A stretch of DNA of 64,000 bases from contig CM060306.1 in NCBI GenBank assembly GCA_030674185.1, positions 67,001 through 131,000 on the forward strand, written 5' to 3'. Below, piece after piece: positions 1 to 11,418 of the stretch. The stretch comes from Monoplex corrugatus. Its lineage: Eukaryota; Mollusca; Gastropoda; Littorinimorpha; Ranellidae. The translations under genes were made by a program, and so were the position numbers. Every line of letters starts with the position of its first letter. Positions within the stretch are counted from its first letter, which is position 1. Below the pieces are notes generated by a model, which was given only the letters and a program-made list of their open reading frames with translations, had not been told where the DNA came from and made no database searches.

Positions 1-525
1 GCAGACGATGTTGTCGTACTCTCTGACACTGCTATTGGCTTACAAAACCAACTGAATGTTCTAAAAGAAGAAGCTGATAGGTTGAAACTAATTGTTAACA
101 TGGAAAAAATAAAGATTATAATCTTCAGGAAGGGAGGTCATTTAGCAGCTAATGAAAATTGGAATTATGGAAATTTAGAAATTAAAAAAACGAACAATTA
201 TAAGTATTTAGGGGTGATCTTTACAACAAAGTTAAGCATGACCCAGGGGTGGAAAGAAATGTACAGAAAAGGTAGAAGAGCAGTAGCTGAAATATCTCAA
301 TCCTTGAGAAAATTAAAATGTATAGATCCATCTGTTTTCTGGAAGCTGTTTGACACCCAGGTAGAACCAGTATTAACGTATGGAGCAGAAATATGGGGGC
401 TTTTAGAAAATGATTACATGGAAAAAGTATATACACTAGCTATAAAACGTTTCATGAATGTGCCTCTACTTAATTCAAATAAAATGATTTATGCCAAAGT
501 GGGTAGATATCCTCTACACATATGA
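1..525 (+). pseudogene. LINE reverse transcriptase fragment (catalytic box to thumb)
   Basis: The frame is open from base 1 to a stop at 523-525. It begins with the ADD catalytic motif, then shows the KTNNYKYLGVIF block (the usual 'YLGV' motif after the palm) and the VEPVLTYGAEIWG block typical of LINE RT thumb regions. This is the C-terminal third of an RT; motifs before ADD are off the window. The stop at 523 comes before the element's zinc-binding region, which continues downstream in another frame, so this copy is not functional as it stands. Confidence 0.75.
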
Positions 526-642
526 ACAAAGATCAAATGCATCAGGTATTGGCTTTGGCTAGTTAAGCTTCCTTTAAGTAGAATAAACAAAGACGCATAT
601 GGCATGCTATTAAGTGACACTGAAAAGTGAAAACAAAATTGG

Positions 643-1768
643 GTGTTCTATGTAAAGATATTGCTATGTGAAAATGGTTTTTGGTTTGTTTGGAACAACC
701 AGGGTGTCGAAAACGACAAAGTGTTTATTTCTGAGTTAAGAGAACAGTTAATAATATCCTATCAACAAACATGGCATTTTGCAGCTGAAAACAGCGAAAA
801 ATACGCATGGTTTTTACAATTCAATACTGATTTATATCGAGAAAAATACATGATTGTTATTACAATAAAATGGCACAGGGACTCTATGGCTCGTTTCCAT
901 ACGAGAACACTTGGACTTTCTGCTACACAGCGTTGGTATAATACTGAAACACATCCCAATGCAATTTGTCCAGTCTGTGAGGGAAGTAATACGTTTGAAA
1001 ATGAATTTCATTTTATTTTTCGATGTGAAGAATACTAAGCGATAAAAAACAAATGTGATGTATTCAAGTCACCATTTGCTGAACATTGAAATCTTAATGC
1101 CTTACTAAAGACATGAACCAGAAGAACAAGAAAACCAATATAAGCGCGTATCCAACGAGACAAAACAAAACAAGCGCAAATTTTCGGCCAACTAGCCTTT
1201 GTCAAGCGCGAACGCACGGTCACAAACAGATCACAGACACCAAACAATGTATAATAAAAACGGGACTAAAAACTTCCCTGCCGCCTCGTCCAGTGGGTAA
1301 GAAATGGAATGCCCATGTCGTCATGAGCAGTAGTAAGAAGTGGGGAGAGGGGAGGCAACTATGACGTAAGTAGGTTGGAAAATGTGACATTCTGTAAGAA
1401 TCTGAGATAAAAGCAAGGGGATAAAAAGAGGCTAAAACAATTTTAAAATGCAGTAAATAAAAACAAGACATAGTACAAGACACTTATACAGATAAAACCA
1501 TTGTTTGGTGTCTCTGTGATCTGTTTGTGACCGTGCGTTCGCGCTTGACAAAGGCTAGTTGGCCGAAAATTTGCGCTTGTTTTGTTTTGTCTCGTTGGAT
1601 ACGCGCTTATATTGGTTTTCTTGTTCTTCTGGTTCATGTTTGCTTGGGCGCAGGCAGTCACACTTGTTTTGGATCTTACTAAAGACAGATAGAAATGAAG
1701 ATATCAAATCACTGGCTAAAGTTATAGCAGAAGCAAATGAGATGCATAAAAGAAAAACTGATGATTAA
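643..1768 (+). pseudogene. LINE ORF2 C-terminal zinc-binding region, split by insertion
   Basis: The open frame at 643-1038 ends with a Cys/His cluster (CPVCEGSNTFENEFHFIFRC), the C-terminal zinc motif common in LINE ORF2 proteins. After an in-frame stop at 1036-1038 the protein trace continues (AIKNKCDVFKSPFAEH, then LNALLKT) up to base 1112. A hairpin element then intervenes. Coding resumes inside the duplicated target with LLKTDRNEDIKSLAK and runs to a natural stop at 1766-1768. The two halves join smoothly across the insertion, which shows the insertion is younger than the LINE copy. Confidence 0.65.
1113..1674. mobile_element. 562-bp hairpin (foldback) element with 12-bp target duplication
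   Basis: The left arm (1113 to about 1250) is the near-exact reverse complement of the right arm (about 1499 to 1638). The only differences I see are a 2-nt indel and the innermost bases. The loop is about 250 bp and an extra 36 bp follows the right arm. The element is flanked by the perfect 12-bp direct repeat CTTACTAAAGAC at 1101-1112 and 1675-1686. It interrupts a LINE coding end. No transposase is present, so it is non-autonomous. Each arm carries the block TTGACAAAGGC ... GGCCGAAA, which recalls termini of Penelope-like elements; that family link is inference. A diverged relative lies at about 6474-6620. Confidence 0.7.
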
Positions 1769-1803
1769 TCAAATTTGTACCAGATGTGTACATATATTGC
1801 TTG

Positions 1804-1804
1804 C

Positions 1805-1838
<34 letters not shown>

Positions 1839-1839
1839 A
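1804..1839. repeat. (GTT)n microsatellite
   Basis: About 12 uninterrupted GTT units lie in the 3' UTR of the first LINE. Confidence 0.95.
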
Positions 1840-1970
1840 CATTCGTTTGGTTTGATGGCTGCATTGATGATATTCCTTTTCAAACTTTTTTTAGTTTTGT
1901 TACCAGTATCATTCAAGCTAAACTTACCCCATGTCAGAAAGCATGAATCTTGCTAATGACATTAAAATAT

Positions 1971-2011
1971 TTTGCCTTGCCTTGCCTTGCCTTGCCTTGC
2001 CTTGCCTTGCC
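1971..2011. repeat. (TTGCC)n tail of the LINE
   Basis: About eight TTGCC units directly follow the AT-rich end of the LINE 3' UTR. This fits a short-tandem-repeat tail made during target-primed reverse transcription. Confidence 0.9.
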
Positions 2012-2535
2012 CATTATGATGCCTATCCCTTTTTCATGTGTGTCCCCAACAGGATGTAAAATTTTATGCTTTCCTGGTGTTATCAATTATTATATCAGGA
2101 TTCCTTAATTCGTATAAATACTGTTACTGTTGCACTGTAAGCAGTTTTCATTTCCAGCAACTCTTTGACTATGTTCCTTTTTGAAAGTTTAAGAGAAAAG
2201 GCAGGGCTGTTTCATAATCCTACGTCCTTTTCCTGTAAATGCAAGGTTGTACATTCCTCACCATTCTTCGTATCTCTTTTTTTAAGGGACATTTCCTAGT
2301 ATTGTTCTTTAGTACTTCATCTTTATCAACCCTGAACATAGTTGGGCCTTTACAGCTTGGGGAGCTAGAACCCGCAGCTTCGTGAACCAAACCCAAACCC
2401 GTACTATACACCAGCCAGGACTATCAGTTTGGTAGAGGAGACAATCTGACGTCGAACTAACAGACTTTCCTTTCCCTTATTAACCAGTCATTCAAAAGTT
2501 GTATCAGTTCTCTGGAAAGCTGATCATTCGACACA
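2012..2535. other. No recognisable gene
   Basis: I find no coding exon, RNA gene or known repeat in this stretch. The short open frames have no family features. Confidence 0.5.
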
Positions 2536-2539
2536 TGAT

Positions 2540-2960
2540 ATTGTTCATTCCTTCAAAGTGACTGGAAGACAGCTGATGTAACAGCCATCTTTAAAAAAAA
2601 TGAAGAAAAAAAATCAGACCCTGGATACCAAAGTCCGGTAACTTGTAAAGAAAGTATATCCATAAGACAACAAACTATACATAAAATGCCTGAATGGTTT
2701 CACAAAGAAAAGGTCTCACATAGCTCAGTTGCTAGAAGTTATAAAGGATTTTACAAGTACTTTGGATGATAAAACTACACCCGATGTCATATATTTAGAC
2801 TTTAAAAAAGCTTTTTGAGTCAGTGCCCCATGTAAGGCTACTCCTAGATCTGAATGCCTACGGAGTTTGTGACAACATTCTAAAATGGATAGAAGCATAA
2901 TTGATAGGAACAAAACAAAATACAGTAAATATAGTACGTGTACATACCATGTGCTTATAG
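2540..2960 (+). pseudogene. LINE reverse transcriptase relic (CR1/Jockey-like)
   Basis: Conceptual translation in shifting frames gives DWKTADVTAIFKK, then NGFTKKRSHIAQLLEVIKDF, then DVIYLDFKKAF, then a trace of the AYGV ... WI block. These match the order of RT motifs in CR1/Jockey-type LINEs (DWK entry motif, 'QHGF' region, motif A 'YLDFxKAFD'). Stops and at least three frameshifts make it a dead relic of about 400 bp. No EN domain or catalytic YADD box is visible. Confidence 0.65.
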
Positions 2961-3144
2961 AGGCGCTGAGTGGTGACCAGAAGCAGGACAAAAGCAGACC
3001 CATTAGAGGAAGCCAGTGATCAGAAAGCAGACGAAGACCAGGCGTCATGTCAGAAGAGCACCGTGGTCATGGCTGCATGTCCATGGAGAGAGAAGTGACA
3101 TCAGATGCCCAGTTCTTTAAGATCTGCACAGAGATAAATAAATA

Positions 3145-3425
3145 TTGACATGACTGTTCAAAGCGGGAATCAAAGCTGGAACTTTCGTCCAGTGACGATA
3201 ATTTATTCTGATGCCTTGGCACTCGAAAATTACGAGAAATCCAACATTTTCATAACCTTTCAGCTCATAGCGAGTTGTTAACATGACTTTCAAGGAGGAA
3301 ATCAAAGCTGGGACCTTCATCAAATGAAGATATTCTGATGCCTTGGCATTTGGAAATTAATTTCAACATTTTCATAACTTGTTAGCTCAAAGCATGTTTA
3401 TTCATTCCTTCTTCAAGGGGAGACA
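3145..3425. repeat. Imperfect tandem duplication, about 130-bp unit
   Basis: Two diverged copies share the blocks AATCAAAGCTGG, TATTCTGATGCCTTGGCA and AACATTTTCATAAC. A third partial start appears near 3405 (CTTCAAGGGG). Confidence 0.65.
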
Positions 3426-3784
3426 GTTTAGCCCAGTCCCAGTGATCAGGTAAATTATTTTTACGAATTCAAGTGTTGAAATAACAGAGAAAGGACAGGT
3501 GATTTTTACTGAGAGTTGTGACAATATTGTGAAAATCGAACTGGTTTGCATGAGATCGATACAAGCTGAGAAAAATATGTGTGCAAGCAACCTCCAGTCC
3601 ACCCAGCTGTGAATGGGTGTCCATCCTGGTTGTAAGGGGTGTTAAGTAGTAAGAGGGAAGAGATGGACACTGCCTTGATGATGACAGGCCCAAAAAAGTC
3701 ACATTCCTTATCGCTTATGCACAGAGGGTTACGAGACAACCTCTACCCTTTTATCATGAAATGTAATGGTCTTGATAATTCTAA
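3426..3784. other. No recognisable gene
   Basis: There are only short open frames without family features. The left end of the piggyBac relic may lie near 3737-3785, where an ACCCTTTT motif is seen. Confidence 0.4.
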
Positions 3785-4049
3785 ACACCACTAGACCGCC
3801 CCATCACGGCAATTTCCGTGAAGTTCCGCCTACCCCGAATATGGCCCCGTCACGGGATATTCCGTGTGCGTCATAGTAAGACTTTTCCAAGCTCTATTTA
3901 AGACCAGGGGTTCCCAATTCACTCCAATCACAAAGCTTATTGTGTCTGCTATTAATATTTATAAAGCGAAGGATCCAATGAGATTAAAAGGGGTCAGTCT
4001 GGGCTGTTACCTAAACCACCCCCGGCAACTTTCGAGCTCACTGATCATC

Positions 4050-4503
4050 ATGGCGGACGAAGAAACTCAACCTGGCCGAAGCGGGTGAAACGAAAGCGAA
4101 CAGCAAAAGATTACAGTGACTTTGTTACCACTGATGATAAGAAAGTTCTACAATTGATAGAGGACGACGAATTTAGTCGTTATGACGAAACTGCTATGTC
4201 AAATGGCTCGCTGGAGTCGAACCAACTTTCCAGAGGAGCGGAGGGGGTGTGTCAACATCGCAATTACGAGAATAGTCCAGCAAGAGGAGAGAGAGCCCGA
4301 GTTGGAGGCTGTAACTGACCCAGATTTTGAAGAGGGTGAAGGCCAGTCAGGAGAACAATGGCTCAGACGGGGGAGAGTGAAACTGGACACAGTACAAGCG
4401 TCGTCTGCTACAGCTTACACCGGAACTGACACGGTGGAGCAGCTTGCTCGTGGTCAAGCCACCACGCGTCTACCGCGAGGGCAGGCCATTGGCAGAAGTA
4501 CAG
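4050..4503 (+). pseudogene. piggyBac transposase N-terminal exon (frameshifted)
   Basis: The start MADEETQPGRSG is followed, after a frame change near 4085, by KRKRTAKDYSDFVTTDDKK and an acidic stretch. A second frame change near 4190-4230 leads to EPELEAVTDPDFEEGEG and a basic, Gly-rich end. The exon stops at a good donor (ACAG|GTAAGA, 4504). Splicing to the acceptor at 5029-5031 keeps the frame (phase 1 on both sides), which supports a real intron. An acidic N-terminal region before the DDE domain is normal for piggyBac proteins. An intronic (GT)n cluster fills most of the 528-bp intron. Confidence 0.55.
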
Positions 4504-4638
4504 GTAAGACCCATTGTTTGTCTTGTGTCAGTGTGTTGATAAATGGAGTGTTATCACGGAGCTGTGACTGCAAAAGAGAAGACTTTGCTGAATGGGTGTG
4601 TGGGCGTGGCACTGAGTGTGTTTGTGTCATCACTGTAC

Positions 4639-4640
<2 letters not shown>

Positions 4641-4702
<62 letters not shown>

Positions 4703-4740
4703 CTGTAACTGTGTGTGTATGTGTGTCTATATGGTTGTGT

Positions 4741-4814
<74 letters not shown>

Positions 4815-4897
4815 TGAAACAAGACTGAGTGAGAACTAGTGTTGCAGTGGTGCATGTGTCAATGTAGTTGTGTGTTGTGAGAGAGAGAGAGTGTGTG

Positions 4898-4958
<61 letters not shown>

Positions 4959-4960
4959 TG
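4641..4960. repeat. (GT)n microsatellite cluster
   Basis: Three long GT tracts (about 4641-4700, 4748-4811 and 4898-4957) lie in the transposase intron. Open frames of VCVCVC or THTHTH here are artefacts. Confidence 0.95.
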
Positions 4961-5031
4961 TGAGTATGTGTGAGTGTGTGTGTTGTTTCCAAGCACAAGG
5001 ATGTGAACCTGATTTTTTTTTATATCCACAG

Positions 5032-5430
5032 GTGGTACCAGAGACTGTGAGACCAGAGGCAGGGGACAGGGAGCTTCTCAGCAGAGAGGGAGAGGGAGAG
5101 GTGCAGTGTTAGACCAGCCCCTTGTGCCACCTAACAACACCCAGCCAGATATTCCACAGTTCACAGGGGAACCTGGCCTGAAGATTCAGCCTGATGGGGA
5201 CAGACCTGTGGACTACTACCGGCTCTTCCTCAACAACGAGATGCTTGACAAACTTCCCTATCACCCTGGAGAAGACTGTCAGAAAGCTTTCCTCTGGCAG
5301 GAGGTGCAAGGTGTACAGCAAGAGGGGCATCAGGAAAGAAACCAACTTTGTGTGTGGATATTGTCCTTCGAACCCATCTCTTTGTGTGCAGCCTTGCTTC
5401 GTGGCGTACCACGCCAAGAAAAATTACTAG
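5032..5430 (+). pseudogene. piggyBac transposase second exon: start of DDE domain fused to C-terminal Cys-rich finger
   Basis: The exon starts with an Arg-Gly-rich linker (RGRGQGASQQRGRGRG). It then enters the DDE_Tnp_1_7 start (IPQFTGEPGLKIQPDG and VDYYRLFLNNEMLD). After about 20 codons and a frame change it jumps to the C-terminal Cys-rich domain (RRCKVYSKRGIRKETNFVC, then GYCPSNPSLC and PCFVAYHAKKNY) and stops at 5428-5430. The Cys pattern is that of the piggyBac C-terminal finger. The roughly 350 residues carrying the catalytic Asp residues are absent, so the copy cannot transpose itself. Confidence 0.7.
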
Positions 5431-5997
5431 TTGCTGACTGATGCCCTATGTAGACACAGTGTGTGTATGTATTTTTCATCTGTGTGTTGTGTGATGTGCT
5501 ATTGCAAAATTTGTAAAAAAAAAAAAAAAAAAAGAAAAAGAAAGAAAAAACAACAGTGACACTGAAAACTCTTTCGAGTCGCAAAGTGTGTGTGTGTATA
5601 TATGAACATGTATTTGGTGATTGTGATTCTTCTTGGACAGAAGGTATGGAAATACATTTTTCATTATCATTCTTTTGCTTTCTGACAATAATTCAGTTTT
5701 ATTATTCACTGTTTTTCCCTTTTTTTATACTTATATGATATCATGTCTAGAATAGTGTAAAAAGAATAAATCCTGTTTCATTGGACATAAACTTTCATCT
5801 GTCCTGTTGAATGGATGTGTAATTGTGATCAGTGTATAGAGGATTCAATTACCTTTCAGAAAAGTATTAGTTTTATGGACTTTTATTGAGTAGTTTTTGT
5901 GTCAGATTTTTTTTTTAATTATTACCCTCCGTGATGTAATATGGCCTGGCAAATAGTGTTTTCGGAGCTAAAAAAGGGCATAGCAGCGAAAGGGTTA

Positions 5998-6473
5998 ATA
6001 TCGGACATTGTTTTGCGATCGGGTAGGTTTCACCATTGTGTTCAGCAATGGAAAATTTAGGGGACCGGTTAAGACTTTTTTTTATGCCAAAAGGAAATCT
6101 GTTTGAATCCTGCCGATTGGATGATACGACTGAGTGCTTAAATAACAGAGTAATGTGGATGTAGTGCATAATATAAAAAAAGTCTGAAGTCTACAAGCAC
6201 ACATAAAGTGATGCTAGTTCTAAAGATATTCTATCTGACCAGCTAATTGCTGCTTCCGTTGGGATAGCTTATAAGTGGAATGGAAAGTTTGAATACATAA
6301 ATGCAATAAAATTCAGAAAAAAAAACCCACAAGAATAAAAATAAGAACGCGTATCTAATATATCTTAATAAAAAAAAACACACACTGGCCATTTCCTTTT
6401 GCTGGACAATATGCCTGGGATGGTGTCTATTATATGTGCTAAGTGTTGTGTATTCATTCTTTTGTCTTTTGTA
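5998..6473. other. No recognisable gene
   Basis: AT-rich sequence without coding features that I can recognise. Confidence 0.5.
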
Positions 6474-6620
6474 TACGCCTGACAAAGGCCAGTTGGACGA
6501 AAATTTGAGCTTGTCTTTGTTTACATATATCTATGAAAATATAGAAACTCGTACTAATTCTACCTTCGTGTTTTTCCGGTTCGTATTTGCTTGAACGTTG
6601 ACAGTCGCCTTTATTCAGAT
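6474..6620 (+). mobile_element. Diverged relative of the hairpin-element arm
   Basis: The block GACAAAGGCCAGTTGG..GAAAATTTG, then TTTTTCCGGTTCGTATTTGCTTG and GACAGTCGCC, matches the right part of the hairpin element at 1546-1660 in the same order, with an AT-rich insertion of about 30 bp between. Only one arm is seen here. Confidence 0.55.
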
Positions 6621-7237
6621 TGCAAACAAATTTAGCAGAAATAATAGTGGTGAAAATCTGAAGTGACATGAGTCAGACTCCATCAGTAGTGGTAACGCCA
6701 ATGTAAGATTTACCGTCTTTTAAAGATAAATCACAAAACTAGTCCTGATCTCGTAAAAGTACTGTTATATATTCTGAAGGCTACAAAACGAATCTACTTC
6801 GAAAGCTAAATTTTAGAGAAGGCAGGGAAGGAATTGGGGAAGAACTGGAGAGCATTTTTGAAACGTGGTCAGGTGCTTTAAGAGGGGAAGAAAAGTCTTA
6901 GAATTTAACAAAACTCAAGAACAAAATTCAGCAAAGGGGATAAGATTGGAGGTATTATTTGAAACTCTTTCAATGGCCACAACAGAAAAAAACCCAAAAA
7001 CATGCTAACCTAAAGAAGCTGCTATAATATTCAATACCGTCGGGGAAAAAAATCTTAACAAACGTTTTACATTAGGTCTGTGTTTAAAAATGGTAAGATG
7101 CTCACCCGCACTGGTGGAGACAGCGTCTGACTGCAGTGAAATCGTGAAGATGTCTGACCAAAAGAAGGTTGCAGGCCAGCAATGTCCGTTTGTTAACACA
7201 AGTTCAGACATGAACAGTGAACACTTTTGTGAACTTC
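6621..7237. other. No recognisable gene
   Basis: I see neither coding nor RNA features. The 41-bp array begins right after. Confidence 0.5.
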
Positions 7238-10200
7238 CATGTTAACATGGCATCACTGGGCTAAAAATTGTGAGGTGTAATGTTAACATGGCATCACCAG
7301 GCTAAACAATGTTAGGTGTAATGTTAACATGTAATCACTGGGCTACACGATGTGAGGGGTAATTTTAACATGGCATCACAGTGATACATGATGTGAGGTG
7401 TAATGTTAACATGGCATCACTGGGCTACACATTGTGAGGTGTAATGTTAACATGGCATCACTAGGCTATATGATGTGAGGTGTAATTTTAAATTAGCATC
7501 ACTGCGCTACACATTGTGAGGTGTAATGTTAACGTGTCATCACTAGCTACACGATGTGAGGTGTAATCTTAACATGGCATCACTGGGCTACACGATGTGA
7601 GGGGTAATGTTAACATGGCATCACTGGGCTACCCGACGTGAGGTGTAATGTTAACATGGCATCACTGGGCTAAACAATGTGAGGTGTAATGTTAACATGG
7701 CATCACTGGGCTACCCGATGTGAGGTGTAATGTTAACATGGCATCACTGGGCTACACATTGTGATGTGTAATGTTAACATGGTATCACTGGGCTACACGA
7801 TGTGAGGTGTAATGTAAACGTGGCAGCACTGAGCTACACGATGTGAGGGGTAATGTTAACATGGCATCACTGGGCTATAGGATGTGAGGTGTAATGTTAA
7901 CATGGCCTCACTGGGCTAAACAATGTGAGGTGTAATGTTAACATGGCATCACTGGGCTAAACTATGTGAGGTGTAATGTTAACAAGGCATCACTGGGCTA
8001 CATGATGTGAGGTGTAATGTTAACATGGCATCACTAGCCTACACGATGTGGGGTGTAATGTTAACATGGCATCACTGGGTTACTCGATGTGGGGTGTAAT
8101 GTTAACATGGCATCACTAGGTTACATGATGTGAGGTGAAATATTAACATGGCATCACTGGGCTACACATTGTGAGGTGTAATGTTAACATGGTATCACTG
8201 GACTACACATTGGGAGGGGAAATGTTAACATGGCATTACTTGGCTACACATTGTGAGGTGTAATGTTAACATGGCATCACTAGGCTACACATTGTGAGGT
8301 GTAATGTTAACATACAACACTGGGCTACACGATGTGAGGGGTAATGTTAACATGGCATCACTGGGCTAAACGATGTGAGGGGTAATGTTAACATGTCATC
8401 ACAGGGCTACACGATGTGAGGTATAATGTTAACATGGCATCACAGGGCTACATGATGTGAGGTGTAATGTTAACATGGAATCACAGGCTACACAATGTGA
8501 GGGGTAATGTTAACATGGCATCACTGGGCTACACGATGTGAGGTGCAATGTTAACATGACAACACAGTTCTACATGATGTGAGGTGTAATGTTAAAATGG
8601 CATCACTGGGCTACATGATGTGGAGGTGTAATGTTAACATGGCATTACTGGGCTACACATTGTGAGGGGTAAAGTTAACATGGCATAACAGGGCTACACG
8701 ATGTGAAGTGTAATGTTAACACGGCATCACTGGGCTACACGATGTGAGGGGTAATGTTAACATGGCATCACTGGGCTACACGATGTGATGGGTAATGTTA
8801 ACATGGCATCACAGGGCTAAACGATGTGAGGTGTAATGTTAACATGGCATCACTGTGCTACACGATTTGAGGTGTAATGTTAACATGGCATCACTGGGCT
8901 ACACGATGTGAGGTGTAATGTTAACATGGCATCACTAGGCTACACGATGTGAGGGGTAATGTTAACATGGCATCACTGGGTTACACGATGTGAGGTGTAA
9001 TGTTAACGTGGCATCACTGGGCTACACGATGTGAGGTGTAATGTTAACATGGCATCACTGGGCTACACGATGTGAGGTGTAATGTTAACACGGCATCACT
9101 GGGTACACGATGTGAGGTGTAATGTTAACATGGCATGTCTAGGCTACACGATGTGAGGTGTAATGTTAACACGGCATCACTGGGATACACGATGTGAGGG
9201 GTAATGTTAACATGGCATCACTAGGCAACACGATGTGAGGTGTAATGTTAACATGGCATCACTAGGCTACACGATGTGAGGGGTAATGTTAACATGGCAT
9301 TACAGGCTACACGATGTGAGGTGTAATGTTAACGTGACATCACTGGGCTACACGATGTGAGGTGTGATGTTAGCGTGGCATCACTGGGCTACACGATGTG
9401 AGGGTAATGTTAACATGGCATCACAGGGCTACACGATGTGAGGTGTGATGTTAGCGTGGCATCACTGGGCTACACGATGTGGGGTGTAATGTTAACATGG
9501 CATCACTAGGTTACATGATGTGGGGTTTGAAATATTAACATGGCATCACTGGGCTACACATTGTGAGGTGTAATGTTAACATGGTATCACTGGACTACAC
9601 ATTGGGAGGGGAAATGTTAACATGGCATCACTTGGCTACACATTGTGAGGTGTAATGTTAACATGGCATCACTAGGCTACACATTGTGAGGTGTAATGTT
9701 AACATACAACACTGGGCTACACGATGTGAGGTGTAATGTTAACATGGCTTCACTGGGCTAAACGATGTGAGGGGTAATGTTAACATGTCATCACAGGGCT
9801 ACACGATGTGAGGTATAATGTTAACATGGCATCACAGGGCTACATGATGTGAGGTGTAATGTTAACATGGAATCACAAGCTACACAATGTGAGGTGTAAT
9901 GCTACACAATGTGAGGTGTAATGTTAACATGGCATCACTGGGCTACACGATGTGAGGTGCAATGTTAACATGACAATACAGTTCTACATGATGTGAGGTG
10001 TAATGTTAACATGGCATCACTGGGCTACACGATGTGAGGTGTAATGTTAACATGGCATCACTGGGCTACACATTGTGAGGTGTAATGTTAACATGGCATC
10101 ACTGGGCTACACGATGTGAGGGGTAATGCTAACATGGCATCACTGGGCTACACAATGTGAGGTGTAATGTTAACATGGCATCACTGGGCTACACGATGTG

Positions 10201-11418
10201 TGGTGTAATGTTAACATGGCATCACTGAATACACGATGTGAGGGGTAATGTTAACATGGCATCACTAGGCTACACGATGTGAGGGGTAATGTTAACATGG
10301 CATCACTGGCTACACGATGTGAGGGGTAATGTTAACGTGGCATCACTGGGCTAAACAATGTGAGGGGTAATGTTAACATGGCATCACTGAGCTACACAAT
10401 GTGAGGTGTAAAGTTGACATGGTATTACAGGGCTACACATTGTGAGGGTTAATGTTAACATGGCATTACTGGGCTACACATTGTGAGGGGTAATGTTAAC
10501 ATGGCATTACAGGGCTACCCAATTTGAGGTGTAATGTTAACATGGTATCACTAGGCTACATGATGTGTTGTGTTATGTTAACATGCATCTTTGGCTACGT
10601 CATTTCAGGTGTAAAGGCTACACGATGTAAGGTGTAATGTTAACATATCATCACTGGCTAGACAATGTGAGGTTTAATGTTAACATGGCATCACTAGGCT
10701 ACACAATGTGAGGTATCACTGGGCTACACGATGTGAGGTTGAATGTTAACATGGCATCATTAGGCTACACAATGTGAGGTATCACTGGGCTACACGATGT
10801 GAGGTGTAATGTTAACATGGCATCACTGGGCTACACGATGTGAGGGTAATGTTAACATGGCATCACTTTGCTACACGATGTGAGGGGTAATGTTAACATG
10901 GCATCACTGGGCTACACGATGTGAGGTGTAATGTTAACATGGCATCACTGGGCTACACGATGTGAGGTGTAATGTTAACATGGCATCACTAGGCTACACA
11001 ATGTGAGGTATCACTGGGCTACACGATGTGAGGTGTAATGTTAACATGGCATCACTAGGCTACACAATGTGAGGCATCACTAGGCTACACGATGTGAGGG
11101 GTAATGTTAACATGGCATCACTTTACTGCACGTTGTGAGGGTAATGTTAACATGGCATCACTGGGCTACACATTGAGAGGGGTAATGTTAACATGGCATC
11201 ACACGGCTACACGATGTGAGGGGTAATGTTAACATGGCATCAGTGTGCTAGACATTGTGAGGTATAATGTTAACATGCCATCACTTTGCAACACGATGTG
11301 AAGTGTAATGTTAACATGGCATAACAGGGCTAAACAATGTGAGGTGTAATGTTAACATTTCATCACTGGGCGACACGATGCGATGTGTGATGCTAACATG
11401 GCATCACTGGGCTACACA
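7238..11418. repeat. 41-bp minisatellite, block 1
   Basis: About 100 head-to-tail units of a 41-bp sequence with the core GTGAGGTGTAATGTTAACAT followed by GGCATCACTGGGCTACACGAT. Most units hold the palindrome GTTAAC. Variants include GGGTAATG, ACACATTGTG and higher-order echoes: for example about 8155-8510 and 9535-9890 share the same run of variants. A 24-26 bp short unit occurs near 10700-11080. Blocks 2-4 share the same consensus and register. Confidence 0.97.

Larger units (their letters stand above)
1..2011 (+). mobile_element. Non-LTR retrotransposon (LINE) 3' part, interrupted by a hairpin element
   Basis: The window opens inside the reverse transcriptase of a LINE: the first codons read ADDVVVLSD, the catalytic A/YxDD box. 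Coding sequence continues through the RT thumb and C-terminal zinc-binding region and ends at a stop at 1766-1768. A 3' UTR with a (GTT)n tract follows, then a (TTGCC)n tail at about 1971-2011, as expected for LINEs that end in a short tandem repeat. The reading frame is broken near 525-643 and by the insertion at 1113-1674. The 5' part lies left of the window. The family is probably in the Jockey/CR1/I assemblage, but I cannot assign a clade securely. Confidence 0.75.
3785..5997 (+). mobile_element. piggyBac-type DNA transposon, internally deleted
   Basis: A transposase-derived gene (next two entries) is followed by an AATAAA signal near 5765 and a right end reading GCAGCGAAAGGGTTAA at about 5982-5997. 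Read in reverse it begins TTAACCCTTT, the usual form of piggyBac ends at a TTAA target. The left end is not sharp: sub-terminal GC-rich repeats (CACGGCAATTTCCGTG and a related copy) occur at 3806-3865, but no clean TTAACCC was found. The catalytic DDD core is missing. The left boundary is approximate. Confidence 0.6.

Noticed and set aside
1188..1214. Confident hammerhead ribozyme
   Set aside because: GGC..GCCGAAA is suggestive, but the CUGANGA core is altered and stems I and III are not evident, so it is kept only as a remark.
4543..4998. VCVCVC and THTHTH open frames
   Set aside because: Translations of (GT)n or (CA)n microsatellite; the same holds at 23426-23856, 16037-16330, 28122-28357 and 34644-34992.
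7238..11418. CRISPR-like regular repeats
   Set aside because: The units are contiguous with no unique spacers, the genome is eukaryotic and no cas genes are present; this is a minisatellite.
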